DNA from: Geobacillus thermocatenulatus
GTDB taxonomy: Bacteria; Bacillota; Bacilli; Bacillales; Anoxybacillaceae
Assembly (NCBI RefSeq): GCF_002217655.1
Contig: NZ_NEWK01000001.1
Coordinates: 1,250,001 to 1,314,000, forward strand
Direction: 5' to 3'
Length of the DNA stretch: 64,000 nucleotides
Shown: positions 45,972 to 53,785 of the stretch, piece after piece
Numbering within the stretch: the stretch's first letter is position 1
How the letters are laid out: the number at the start of each line of letters is the position of its first letter
The notes under the pieces: model-generated
What the model saw: the letters and a program-made list of their open reading frames with translations, nothing else
What the model was told of the DNA's origin: nothing
Database searches by the model: none
Translations under genes and position numbers: made by a program

Positions 45972-46478
45972 ATGCGGGTATGGTTGGCCATTTGTTTCGT
46001 GCTCACCGCCGTGTTGGGAGCGCCTTTCCCAACAGCGGCGGAGGCAAAGCCGCTTGTCATTGTGAACAAAGCGATCAATAAGCTCGCGCTCGTCCGCGAC
46101 GGCCGCATCGAAGCCGTTTATCCGGTGGCGACCGGGGTCAATGCCGATTTGACGCCGGAAGGGAAGTTTACGGTGACGGTGAAGGCGAAACACCCGTACT
46201 ATCGGAAAAAGGACATTCCGGGCGGGGCGCCGAACAATCCGCTCGGCGCAAGGTGGATCGGCTTTAACGCGCGCGGGACGGACGGGCGCATCTACGGCAT
46301 TCACGGCACGAACAACCCGGCGTCGATCGGCCGGTATGTGTCGCAAGGCTGCGTGCGCATGCACAACCGCGATGTCGAGCATTTGTATGAACGGGTGCCG
46401 CTCGGCGCCCGTGTGCTCATTCTTCGCAGCCATGAATCGTTTTACGCCATCGCCAAACGGCACGGCGCTGTCCGATGA
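45972..46478 (+). CDS. yqjB: L,D-transpeptidase (YkuD domain), YqjB-like
   Basis: Cell-wall cross-linking enzyme of 168 residues. Start ATG 45972 (MRVWLAICFVLTAVLGAPFP) gives a Sec signal peptide ending near AEA; RBS AAAGGATGG. The YkuD domain has the catalytic motif H ... SxGCVR: YGIHGTNNPASIGRYVSQGC then VRM, with Cys as nucleophile. Follows yqjA with 68 bp and ends in a terminator. Confidence 0.9.
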   Translation: MRVWLAICFVLTAVLGAPFPTAAEAKPLVIVNKAINKLALVRDGRIEAVYPVATGVNADLTPEGKFTVTVKAKHPYYRKKDIPGGAPNNPLGARWIGFNARGTDGRIYGIHGTNNPASIGRYVSQGCVRMHNRDVEHLYERVPLGARVLILRSHESFYAIAKRHGAVR

Positions 46479-46515
46479 AAAACGCAAGCTCGGAAACGGA
46501 GCTTGCGTTTTTTGG
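46479..46515 (+). terminator. Terminator after yqjB
   Basis: AAAACGCAAGCTC / GAGCTTGCGTTTT hairpin with T run, immediately after the stop codon. It also lies just beyond the 3' end of the minus-strand gene at 46522, so it may serve both directions. Confidence 0.9.
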
Positions 46516-46521
46516 GCAGGT

Positions 46522-46614
46522 TTAAAACCACATGCTGATGCCGGCGAGGAGCGTCGTCAGCAGCATGCAAATAAGCATTACATACACGATGAATTTTTGC
46601 GTTTTCCGCGACAA
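46522..46614 (-). CDS. prli42: Prli42-like stressosome-associated membrane miniprotein
   Basis: A 30-residue protein, too short for routine ORF calling: TTG start at 46614, then SRKTQKFIVYVMLICMLLTT and LLAGISMWF. It has a short basic N-terminus and one transmembrane helix. GGAGG lies 8 bases before the start, and there is a near-consensus promoter at 46650-46678. Pattern and length match Prli42, the membrane anchor that recruits the stressosome in Listeria and relatives. Family assignment is from memory; coding potential is supported by promoter, RBS and helix. Confidence 0.8.
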   Translation of the reverse strand: MSRKTQKFIVYVMLICMLLTTLLAGISMWF

Positions 46615-46649
46615 CGGTCCGTCCTCCTTCCGTCCGCTGTTCTACGTTT

Positions 46650-46678
46650 ATTGTAACGGCAAACCGCAGGGCGGACAA
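46650..46678 (-). promoter_or_regulatory. Promoter of the Prli42-like gene
   Basis: Minus strand: TTGTCC (46673-46678), 17 bp, TACAAT (46650-46655), about 36 bp upstream of the start codon. Confidence 0.75.
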
Positions 46679-46818
46679 GGAAAAATGCCCGATGCGAAGC
46701 GAACCGATCCAAGGCTCGACCGTGGCACGGACAAAGAAAAACAAAAAAGCAGGATTTTTTGTCGAAACGGCGAATGATAAAATGTTGGCCTCATCATTTT
46801 GCGGCAAAGGGGATGCAG

Positions 46819-47244
46819 ATGATGGAAGTGAAAAAAGTCGACCATATCGGCATTGCCGTCCGTTCGATCGAGAAAGCGCTTCTGTTTTATACCGATGTGC
46901 TCGGCCTGCCGTTTCTCGGCATCGAGGAAGTCGAGTCGGAACAGGTGAAAGTGGCGTTTTTGCAGGCGGGAGAGGCGAAAATTGAACTTCTTGAGCCGCT
47001 GTCGCCAGAGAGCGCGGTGGCGACATTTATCGAGAAGCGCGGCGAAGGGATTCATCATGTGGCGCTTGGGGTGGAAGACATCACCGAGCGCATCCGCGAG
47101 CTGAAGGAGCACGGCATCCGCATGATTCAAGATGCGCCGAAACGCGGCGCCGGCGGGGCATGGGTCGCGTTCATGCACCCGAAATCGACCGGCGGCGTGT
47201 TGTATGAGCTTTGTGAACGGACGAAAACGGAGGGACACAAATGA
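46819..47244 (+). CDS. mce: Methylmalonyl-CoA epimerase
   Basis: Interconverts (S)- and (R)-methylmalonyl-CoA between the carboxylase and MutAB. 141 residues from ATG 46819 (MMEVKKVDHIGIAVRSIEKA), RBS AAAGGGG; upstream in-frame starts lack a site. Vicinal-oxygen-chelate fold with metal ligands in KVDHIGIAV (His), GEGIHHVALGV (His) and a C-terminal Glu in VLYELCE. B. subtilis orthologue is yqjC. Its stop overlaps the next gene (ATGA). Confidence 0.92.
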   Translation: MMEVKKVDHIGIAVRSIEKALLFYTDVLGLPFLGIEEVESEQVKVAFLQAGEAKIELLEPLSPESAVATFIEKRGEGIHHVALGVEDITERIRELKEHGIRMIQDAPKRGAGGAWVAFMHPKSTGGVLYELCERTKTEGHK

Positions 47245-48791
47245 GCGACATGTACGACAAAATCAATGAATTATATGACCGCCGACGTGAGATTGAACTG
47301 GGCGGCGGCGATGAGAAAATTGAACAGCAGCACGCGAAAGGGAAGCTGACGGCGCGCGAGCGGATTGATTTGCTTTTGGACGAAGGGACGTTTGTCGAGC
47401 TCAATCCGTTCATCGAGCACCGCTGCACCGATTTTGGACTTGGCGAAAAGAAGGGGCCGGGCGATGGGGTGGTGACCGGCTACGGGAAGATCAACGGCCG
47501 CACCGTGTTTGTGTTTTCGCAAGATTTCACCGTCTTCGGCGGGGCGCTTGGGGAAATGCACGCGAAAAAAATTGCGAACATCATGGATTTGGCGGCGAAA
47601 ACCGGGGCGCCGGTCATCGGTTTGAACGATTCGGGCGGCGCCCGCATTCAAGAAGGGGTCTTGTCGCTTGACGGGTACGGACACATTTTTTACCGCAACG
47701 CCATTTATTCGGGCGTCATCCCGCAAATTTCCGTCATTATGGGGCCGTGCGCCGGCGGGGCCGTCTATTCGCCAGCCATCACGGATTTTGTGTTCATGGT
47801 CGAAAAAACGAGCCAAATGTTCATCACCGGTCCGAAAGTGATTGAAGCGGTGACCGGGGAGAAAATCAGCGCCGAAGATTTAGGCGGCGCCCGCGTGCAC
47901 AACACGATCAGCGGCAACGCCCACTTTGCGGCAGCGAATGAAGAGGAGGCGCTCGCCGAAGTGCGGCGGCTCTTGGGCTATTTGCCGTCCAACAACAACG
48001 AAAAGCCGCCGTTCGGCCCGATTCCGGACGGGGACGACTACCGCCCCGATTTGGCCGATGTCGTGCCGATTGACGCTGTCCGCCCGTACGATGTGCGCCA
48101 CGTCATCGCCCAAGTCGTCGATGACGGGTCGTTTTTTGAGGTGCAAAAAGATTTCGCGAAAAACATCGTGATCGGCTTTGCCCGCATTAAAGGCGAAGTG
48201 GTCGGGCTTGTGTGCAACCAGCCGAAGTTTATGGCCGGCGGGCTGGACATCGACTCGTCCGATAAGGCGGCGCGGTTTATCCGCTTTTGCGATTCGTTCA
48301 ACATCCCGATCATTACGTTTGAGGACGTCACCGGCTTTTTCCCGGGCGTCAAGCAGGAGCACGGCGGCATCATCCGCCATGGGGCGAAAATTTTGTACGC
48401 CTACTCAGAAGCGACCGTGCCGAAAATTACGGTCATTTTGCGGAAAGCGTACGGCGGCGCCTACGTCGCCTTAAACAGCAAATCGATCGGCGCCGATGTC
48501 GTCTATGCGTGGCCGAACGCCGAAGTGGCGGTCATGGGGCCGCAAGGAGCGGCGAACATTATTTTCGCGAGCGAAATTGAAAAAAGCCCGAATCCGGAAG
48601 AAACGAGGGCGCAAAAAATTGCCGAATACCGCGAGAAATTCGCCAATCCGTACGTCGCCGCGAAATATGGCATGATCGATGACGTCATCGACCCGCGCGA
48701 CACGAGAATCAAGCTCATTCAGGCGCTCGAGATGCTTCGCCATAAGCACGAGGAGCGGCCGAAGAAAAAGCATGGCAATATTCCGCTGTAA
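47241..48791 (+). CDS. yqjD: Propionyl-CoA carboxylase beta / methylmalonyl-CoA carboxyltransferase subunit (YqjD)
   Basis: 516-residue biotin-dependent carboxyltransferase of the AccD5/PccB/MmdA type. N-terminal carboxyltransferase half: VFVFSQDFTVFGGALGEMHA, SGGARIQEGV, and acyl-CoA oxyanion segment GPCAGGAVYSPA. C-terminal half: DVTGFFPGVKQEHGGIIRHG and YGGAYVALNSKSIGAD. Provides methylmalonyl-CoA from propionyl-CoA; the biotin carboxylase/carrier subunits are not in this window. Overlaps the epimerase, which fixes its pathway. Confidence 0.92.
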   Translation: MSDMYDKINELYDRRREIELGGGDEKIEQQHAKGKLTARERIDLLLDEGTFVELNPFIEHRCTDFGLGEKKGPGDGVVTGYGKINGRTVFVFSQDFTVFGGALGEMHAKKIANIMDLAAKTGAPVIGLNDSGGARIQEGVLSLDGYGHIFYRNAIYSGVIPQISVIMGPCAGGAVYSPAITDFVFMVEKTSQMFITGPKVIEAVTGEKISAEDLGGARVHNTISGNAHFAAANEEEALAEVRRLLGYLPSNNNEKPPFGPIPDGDDYRPDLADVVPIDAVRPYDVRHVIAQVVDDGSFFEVQKDFAKNIVIGFARIKGEVVGLVCNQPKFMAGGLDIDSSDKAARFIRFCDSFNIPIITFEDVTGFFPGVKQEHGGIIRHGAKILYAYSEATVPKITVILRKAYGGAYVALNSKSIGADVVYAWPNAEVAVMGPQGAANIIFASEIEKSPNPEETRAQKIAEYREKFANPYVAAKYGMIDDVIDPRDTRIKLIQALEMLRHKHEERPKKKHGNIPL

Positions 48792-48797
48792 ACGAAC

Positions 48798-48820
48798 GGG
48801 GGCCGAGGGGCCCCTTTTTT
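48798..48820 (+). terminator. Terminator after yqjD
   Basis: GGGGCC / GGCCCC stem followed by six T, 7 bp after the stop. Confidence 0.9.
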
Positions 48821-49009
48821 GTTGCTCGGCTCTTCATTTTCGCACGGGGATTCACGTATGTCAGGCTCTTTCCGATGCCGCGCTTTCCAATCGCTCATCG
48901 GATTTTTTCGCTTATATACGGACACGACATTTGATCCGGCAGTCCGCGCCGGTGCATTTCGAGCGCGTCCGTATGCGTCTTAGGCGTGCGGATCGTTCCG
49001 GCGTCCGGT
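48821..49009. other. Intergenic region, no feature seen
   Basis: About 190 bp between terminator and the next promoter; no ORF with RBS, repeat or RNA motif recognised. Confidence 0.5.
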
Positions 49010-49039
49010 TTGGCTCTTGGCGGAACATTTCGGTATACT
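49010..49039 (+). promoter_or_regulatory. Promoter of the M20 peptidase gene
   Basis: TTGGCT (49010-49015), 18 bp, TATACT (49034-49039). Confidence 0.55.
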
Positions 49040-49073
49040 TAAGGTGGAATACATAAGCAGGAGGAAGAAAGTT

Positions 49074-50198
49074 ATGGTCAATGAACAGCGTCTTGTCGAC
49101 GAATTTTTGGAACTTGTGCAAATCGATTCGGAAACGAAGCATGAAGGCGACATTGCGAAGGTGCTGAAGCAAAAGTTTGAAGCGCTCGGCCTCGAGGTGA
49201 TCGAAGACGATGCCGCTGCAAAAACCGGGCACGGCGCCGGCAACTTGATTTGCACGCTCGCGGCGACGAAAGACGGGGTCGACCCGATTTACTTCACGTC
49301 GCATATGGATACGGTCGTGCCGGGCAAAGGGGTGAAGCCATCGATTCAAGACGGCTATGTCGTCACCGACGGGACGACGATTTTAGGCGCGGACGATAAA
49401 GCGGGCTTGGCGGCGATGTTGGAAGCGATTCGCGTGTTGAAAGAGCAAAACATCCCACACGGCGTGATCCAGTTTATCATCACCGTCGGAGAAGAGTCGG
49501 GGCTTGTCGGGGCGAAGGCGCTCGATCCGTCGCTGATCCAAGCGAAATACGGCTATGCCTTGGACAGCGACGGCAAAGTCGGCAACATCGTCGTCGCCGC
49601 GCCGACGCAGGCGAAGCTGAAAGTCGTTGTGCACGGCAAAACCGCCCATGCCGGCGTGGCTCCGGAAAAAGGAGTGTCCGCCATTACGATTGCGGCGAAA
49701 GCGATCGCGAAAATGCCGCTCGGCCGCATCGATGAGGAAACGACGGCGAACATCGGCCGCTTCGAAGGCGGCACGCAAACGAACATCGTCTGCGACCGCG
49801 TCGATATTTTAGCCGAAGCCCGCTCGCTCGTCCCAGAAAAAATGGAAGCGCAAGTGGCGAAAATGAAAGAAGCGTTTGAAACGGCGGCCGCGGAAATGGG
49901 CGGCCGCGCCGATGTCGAGGTCGAAGTGATGTACCCGGGCTTCAAGTTCAGCGACGGCGACCACGTCGTCGAGATCGCCAAGCGGGCGGCGGCGAAAATC
50001 GGCCGGCCGTGCAAGCTCGAGCGAAGCGGCGGGGGCAGCGATGCCAACATCATCGCCGGCTTCGGCATTCCGACGGTCAACCTCGCAGTCGGCTACGAAG
50101 AAATCCATACGACGAATGAACGGATGCCAATTGAGGAGCTGGTGAAGCTGACGGAGATGGTCGTCGCCATTGTCGAGGAAGTCGCCAATGCCGAATGA
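49074..50198 (+). CDS. yqjE: M20-family peptidase, tripeptidase-like (YqjE)
   Basis: Zinc-dependent aminopeptidase-type enzyme of 374 residues, start ATG 49074 with RBS AGGAGGAAG. Metal ligands are visible in TSHMDTVVPG (His, Asp), LGADDKAGLAAM (bridging Asp) and TVGEESGLVGAK (catalytic Glu-Glu); dimerisation domain at about 180-290. Orthologous by order to B. subtilis YqjE, annotated as PepT-like. Cytoplasmic. Confidence 0.9.
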   Translation: MVNEQRLVDEFLELVQIDSETKHEGDIAKVLKQKFEALGLEVIEDDAAAKTGHGAGNLICTLAATKDGVDPIYFTSHMDTVVPGKGVKPSIQDGYVVTDGTTILGADDKAGLAAMLEAIRVLKEQNIPHGVIQFIITVGEESGLVGAKALDPSLIQAKYGYALDSDGKVGNIVVAAPTQAKLKVVVHGKTAHAGVAPEKGVSAITIAAKAIAKMPLGRIDEETTANIGRFEGGTQTNIVCDRVDILAEARSLVPEKMEAQVAKMKEAFETAAAEMGGRADVEVEVMYPGFKFSDGDHVVEIAKRAAAKIGRPCKLERSGGGSDANIIAGFGIPTVNLAVGYEEIHTTNERMPIEELVKLTEMVVAIVEEVANAE

Positions 50199-50225
50199 GC
50201 ATCCCAAGTCCGGATGCTCTTTTTT
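50197..50225 (+). terminator. Terminator after yqjE
   Basis: GAGCATCC / GGATGCTC stem with 7-base loop, then six T; it overlaps the stop codon. Confidence 0.92.
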
Positions 50226-50302
50226 CTTGAACCATTCGGTAAACATTCGGTCGGAATCAGCCGATAAAAAAAGCAGAATGCATCATGAAAGAGGTGGCGG
50301 GG

Positions 50303-50797
50303 ATGGACAAATACGTGGTGTTTCGCGTCGAGCGGGAACAGTACGCCGTCTCGATCGCGTATGTTGTCTCGATTGAAAAAATGACGGCGCCGACGGCCGT
50401 GCCGCATATGCCGGACTGTATGGCGGGCGTCGCGCGCATCCGCGGCGAGCTCGTGCCGGTGCTCGATATGCGAAAGCTCCTATACGGGCGGACGATCGAA
50501 GAAACGGACCAGACGCGTCTTGTCGTCGCCGCGGTCGACGGGTTGTCAGTCGCGTTTATCGTTGACGAAGCAAAGGAAATTGTGGATATTGAACCGGAAG
50601 CCATCAAGCCGCTGCAGCTCGTATCCGCGGAGCGCACACCATATGTCGTCGGGATCGCGTCGATGCCGGAGCGGCTGCTGACGGTGCTGGACCCGCGCGT
50701 CTTGTTTGCCCATTTGGACGAAGCGGACGCAATTCGCGAGCAAGTGGCCGCCGCCCAAGCCGCGGCCCAGGCGATCCAAGAAGGAGAGGCGGTATAG
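50303..50797 (+). CDS. CheW-domain chemotaxis coupling protein
   Basis: 164 residues from ATG 50303 (MDKYVVFRVEREQYAVSIAY), RBS AAGAGGTGG; an ATG 18 bp upstream lies before that site. A single CheW SH3-like domain fills residues 1-145 (IRGELVPVLDMRKLLYG; AFIVDEAKEIVDIEPEAI; LLTVLDPRVLFAHLDE), with an Ala/Gln-rich helical tail. Couples receptors to CheA. It stands alone here, away from the main motility cluster, so it may be a second CheW. Confidence 0.9.
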   Translation: MDKYVVFRVEREQYAVSIAYVVSIEKMTAPTAVPHMPDCMAGVARIRGELVPVLDMRKLLYGRTIEETDQTRLVVAAVDGLSVAFIVDEAKEIVDIEPEAIKPLQLVSAERTPYVVGIASMPERLLTVLDPRVLFAHLDEADAIREQVAAAQAAAQAIQEGEAV

Positions 50798-50819
50798 GTG
50801 TTTGCCTATACCGTTTTTT
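50790..50819 (+). terminator. Terminator after the CheW gene
   Basis: CGGTATAGG / CCTATACCG stem followed by six T (50814-50819), starting inside the end of the gene. Confidence 0.93.
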
Positions 50820-50836
50820 CTTCCGCGCATATCCTA
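50810..50836 (+). promoter_or_regulatory. Sigma-K-like promoter of the Gly/Tyr-rich protein gene
   Basis: AC (50810-50811), 16 bp, GCATATCCTA (50827-50836), matching the sigma-K pattern AC ... GCATANNNTA. It lies 42 bp before the start codon of the next gene and partly within the T run of the preceding terminator. No sigma-A promoter is apparent there. Confidence 0.55.
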
Positions 50837-50878
50837 ACCATGGAAATGAACTTCAACATATGAGAGGAGGCGCATTCC

Positions 50879-51070
50879 ATGGTTCGACCGTTCGGTCCGT
50901 ATATGGGCGGCTTTTACCCGCCTTACTATGGCGGCTACGGCCACTATCCGTATGGCTACTATCCTTATTGGCACGGAGGCTACGGCGGCTATCACCACTT
51001 TCCATACGGGATGCATGATGGCCACTATCCGTTTTCACCGTACGGCTTCCCGCACTATGGAGGCTACTAA
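50879..51070 (+). CDS. Gly/Tyr/His/Pro-rich small protein, probable spore-coat component
   Basis: 63 residues almost wholly of Tyr, Gly, Pro, His and Phe with imperfect GGY/YPYGYYPY repeats; no signal peptide. ATG 50879 follows GAGAGGAGGC and is closed by a terminator. Such Tyr/Gly-rich miniproteins are typical of spore outer layers of Bacillaceae, and the sigma-K-like promoter upstream supports mother-cell expression. The exact family is not recognised. Confidence 0.75.
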   Translation: MVRPFGPYMGGFYPPYYGGYGHYPYGYYPYWHGGYGGYHHFPYGMHDGHYPFSPYGFPHYGGY

Positions 51071-51075
51071 GCATG

Positions 51076-51097
51076 AGGGGCGTTATACGCCCCTTTC
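51076..51097 (+). terminator. Terminator after the Gly/Tyr-rich gene
   Basis: AGGGGCG / CGCCCCT stem with 5-base loop TTATA and a short T run. Confidence 0.8.
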
Positions 51098-51159
51098 CAT
51101 ATGAACATGTCAAGCAAAGCTCGTCGTGCAGCCCCGTTCCTAAATCGGTTTAGAAAAAC

Positions 51160-51189
51160 TTGCAGGCAAACGCAGACGTATGGTATGTT
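51160..51189 (+). promoter_or_regulatory. Promoter of gndA
   Basis: TTGCAG (51160-51165), 18 bp, TATGTT (51184-51189). Confidence 0.5.
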
Positions 51190-51228
51190 GTTTGATGAAC
51201 AAACCAAAACGGAAAGGGACGTTGGACA

Positions 51229-52638
51229 ATGGCGAAACAGCAAATCGGCGTCATCGGACTGGCGGTCATGGGGAAAAACTTGGCGCTCAACATTGAAAGC
51301 AAAGGCTATTCGGTGGCGGTCTACAACCGTTCGCGCGAAAAAACGGATGAGTTTTTGCAAGAAGCGAAAGGCAAAAACATTGTCGGTACATACAGCATCG
51401 AAGAATTCGTCAACGCTCTGGAAAAACCGCGGAAAATTTTGCTGATGGTGAAAGCGGGCGCGCCGACGGACGCGACGATCGAACAGCTGAAGCCGCATTT
51501 GGAAAAAGGCGATATTGTAATTGACGGCGGCAATACGTATTTTAAAGATACGCAGCGCCGCAACGAAGAACTCGCGAAACTCGGCATCCACTTTATCGGC
51601 ACGGGCGTCTCGGGCGGCGAGGAAGGGGCGCTGAAAGGCCCGTCGATCATGCCGGGCGGCCAAAAAGAAGCGCATGAACTCGTGCGCCCGATTTTTGAAG
51701 CCATCGCTGCCAAAGTCGACGGCCAACCGTGCACGACGTACATCGGTCCGGACGGCGCCGGGCATTACGTCAAAATGGTGCACAACGGCATTGAATACGG
51801 CGACATGCAGCTGATCGCTGAAGCGTACTTCCTGCTCAAACATGTGCTCGGCATGGATGCTGCAGAGCTGCACGAAGTGTTCGCCGACTGGAACAAAGGC
51901 GAGCTGAACAGCTACTTAATCGAGATCACCGCCGACATTTTCACGAAAATCGATGAAGAAACAGGCAAGCCGCTTGTCGACGTCATTTTGGACAAAGCCG
52001 GGCAAAAAGGGACGGGCAAATGGACGAGCCAAAACGCCCTCGATTTGGGCGTGCCGCTGCCGATCATCACGGAATCGGTGTTCGCCCGTTTCCTCTCGGC
52101 CATGAAAGACGAGCGCGTGAAAGCAAGCAAAGTGCTGGCAGGCCCAGCGGTGAAGCCGTTTGAAGGCGACCGCGGCCACTTCATCGAAGCGGTGCGCCGC
52201 GCGCTTTATATGAGCAAAATTTGCTCGTACGCCCAAGGATTTGCGCAAATGAAGGCGGCTTCTGAGGAATACAACTGGAACTTGCGCTATGGCGACATCG
52301 CCATGATCTTCCGCGGCGGCTGCATCATCCGCGCGCAATTTTTGCAAAAAATTAAAGAGGCGTACGACCGCGATCCGGCGCTTCCGAACTTGCTCTTGGA
52401 TCCGTACTTCAAAAACATCGTCGAAAGCTATCAAGACGCGCTCCGCGAAATCGTCGCCACCGCGGCGATGCGAGGCATTCCGGTGCCAGGGTTCGCCAGC
52501 GCCCTCGCCTATTACGACAGCTACCGCACTGCGGTGCTGCCGGCCAACTTAATCCAGGCACAGCGCGACTACTTCGGCGCCCACACGTACGAACGCGTTG
52601 ACAAAGAAGGCATTTTCCATACGGAATGGTTGAAATAA
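51229..52638 (+). CDS. gndA: 6-phosphogluconate dehydrogenase, decarboxylating
   Basis: Oxidative pentose phosphate enzyme: 6-phosphogluconate to ribulose 5-phosphate, CO2 and NADPH. 469 residues. NADP-binding [19 protein letters not shown] at residues 5-23 and the family signature in the active site ([20 protein letters not shown], about 180-199, with the catalytic Lys) are intact. RBS AAAGGGACG before ATG 51229. Acts with zwf, which lies 6 kb downstream here rather than adjacent, because accessory genes intervene. Confidence 0.96.
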   Translation: MAKQQIGVIGLAVMGKNLALNIESKGYSVAVYNRSREKTDEFLQEAKGKNIVGTYSIEEFVNALEKPRKILLMVKAGAPTDATIEQLKPHLEKGDIVIDGGNTYFKDTQRRNEELAKLGIHFIGTGVSGGEEGALKGPSIMPGGQKEAHELVRPIFEAIAAKVDGQPCTTYIGPDGAGHYVKMVHNGIEYGDMQLIAEAYFLLKHVLGMDAAELHEVFADWNKGELNSYLIEITADIFTKIDEETGKPLVDVILDKAGQKGTGKWTSQNALDLGVPLPIITESVFARFLSAMKDERVKASKVLAGPAVKPFEGDRGHFIEAVRRALYMSKICSYAQGFAQMKAASEEYNWNLRYGDIAMIFRGGCIIRAQFLQKIKEAYDRDPALPNLLLDPYFKNIVESYQDALREIVATAAMRGIPVPGFASALAYYDSYRTAVLPANLIQAQRDYFGAHTYERVDKEGIFHTEWLK

Positions 52639-52642
52639 GTGA

Positions 52643-52682
52643 AAAACCCTTAGAGCCGAAGGCGGTTCTAAGGGTTTTTTTG
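52643..52682 (+). terminator. Terminator after gndA
   Basis: AAAACCCTTAGAGCCG / GCGGTTCTAAGGGTTTT hairpin with a long T run, directly after the stop. Confidence 0.93.
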
Positions 52683-52932
52683 TGCTTGATGAAAATTCTC
52701 TCCAACCGGTAAGTTGCCCGATATCATCGCCTCGCAGACCTTTCCGTTCATGCTGGGCATTTGATTACGTGCGTCGATCAATGGCATCGCCGACTATAAT
52801 GGTAATGAAAACTGTAGGTGAGCAAATTTGCAACGGCTCTTTTCCCGTAGAGTCAGTCAAGACTTTGTGGAGAACTTTTTTCGGTTCATTCCTTCCCCCT
52901 GTCAGGGTGCCAAGTGTGAGCAGCAATAAGGG
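52683..52932. other. Region without supported gene
   Basis: 250 bp in which two overlapping ORFs (plus 52682-53209, minus 52765-52977) have no RBS, no recognised domain and atypical composition. Probably debris from the event that removed most of the adjacent BceB-like gene. Confidence 0.45.
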
Positions 52933-52967
52933 GGCTGACGCCAACAGCCCATATTTTGGCGTCAGCC
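52933..52967 (-). terminator. 12-bp perfect hairpin downstream of the permease remnant
   Basis: GGCTGACGCCAA / TTGGCGTCAGCC with an 11-base loop, a few bases beyond the stop of the minus-strand remnant; followed on that strand by CCCCCTTATT, so a modest terminator. Confidence 0.6.
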
Positions 52968-52973
52968 TCTTGT

Positions 52974-53609
52974 TCACAGCGCCTTGCGAATCAGCTGTTT
53001 GTCATAACGAACGGACAACACCCCAAACAGCGAATAGCAGGCCGTGTACATCGCCATCACGGTCAACATCGGCGTCCACAGTTCGGTGCCGAAAAAGAAC
53101 CAGCCGGAACGGACGGCGAAATAGCTGTGAGACAATCCCAGCAGCAACGGAATGCCAAAGTAGAACAGCTGTTTCCGCCGAATGCCCCCAAGCAAGTCTT
53201 TTTCGGTGAATCCCAGTTTGCGCAAAATCGTGTAGTTCGGCCGCTCTTCTTCGCCGGCGCCCATTTGCTTGAAGTAAAGGATGCAGCCGGATGTGACCAA
53301 AAAGGCGAGTCCTAAAAAGGTGACGACAAACATGATCAATCCGAACGTCTGCTTTTGGTGGCGGCTCATCATAAGGAGCGAATCGGCGATGGAGGAAAAC
53401 TCCATGCGTTGAAACAACTGATCAGCCCGTTCGATATTGGTTTCATCGGTCAGGTGAATGCCGATGTGCACCTTTTTCTTTTGTGGATCGGTTTCTTTTT
53501 GCAAATGGTCAAACATTGTTTGGTCGACGATGACGGTCGGCATGCCGTACGTGAAATGATAGTTGACGTAATAGTCTTTTTTCATCCCAAGGTAATGAAG
53601 CGGGACCAT
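52974..53609 (-). pseudogene. C-terminal remnant of a BceB-like FtsX ABC permease
   Basis: 211 codons corresponding to the last third of bacitracin-resistance-type permeases: end of the extracellular domain (HIGIHLTDETNIERADQLFQ), then transmembrane helices (LIMFVVTFLGLAFLVTSGCI; LFYFGIPLLLGLSHSYF; WTPMLTVMAMYTACYSLFGV). The tell-tale GEEERPNYTILRKLGFTEKD segment lies between the first two. The N-terminal two thirds, the ATPase and any two-component system are missing, and there is no RBS at the ORF start. Non-functional remnant of an antimicrobial-peptide detoxification module. Confidence 0.85.
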
Positions 53610-53650
53610 GCGGCCGAACAGGGTGCGTATGGCAAAAAGAGCTTGAAGTG

Positions 53651-53773
53651 ATGATCAACGGTGGGCTATCATGGATATTGAGGATGGATAAGGAATGGTC
53701 AAATGTCGGTGCTCGATTGTTTGAGCTATGCTATGCGCAAGGAATGTATAAGGAATTAGAAATCATCGTTTGA
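53651..53773 (+). other. Short ORF, possible tail of a lost gene
   Basis: 40 codons (MINGGLSWILRMDKEWSNVG, then ARLFELCYAQGMYKELEIIV), the frame being open further upstream towards 53620. The composition looks like genuine protein, but no RBS is evident and no family is recognised. It ends 12 bp before the next gene. Probably the 3' remnant of a deleted gene at the same joint that cut the BceB-like permease. Confidence 0.35.
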
Positions 53774-53785
53774 CGGGGGATTGGA

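Noticed and set aside
52682-53209. 175-codon plus-strand ORF opposite the permease remnant
   Set aside because: It overlaps convincing FtsX permease sequence on the other strand and has no RBS or recognised content.
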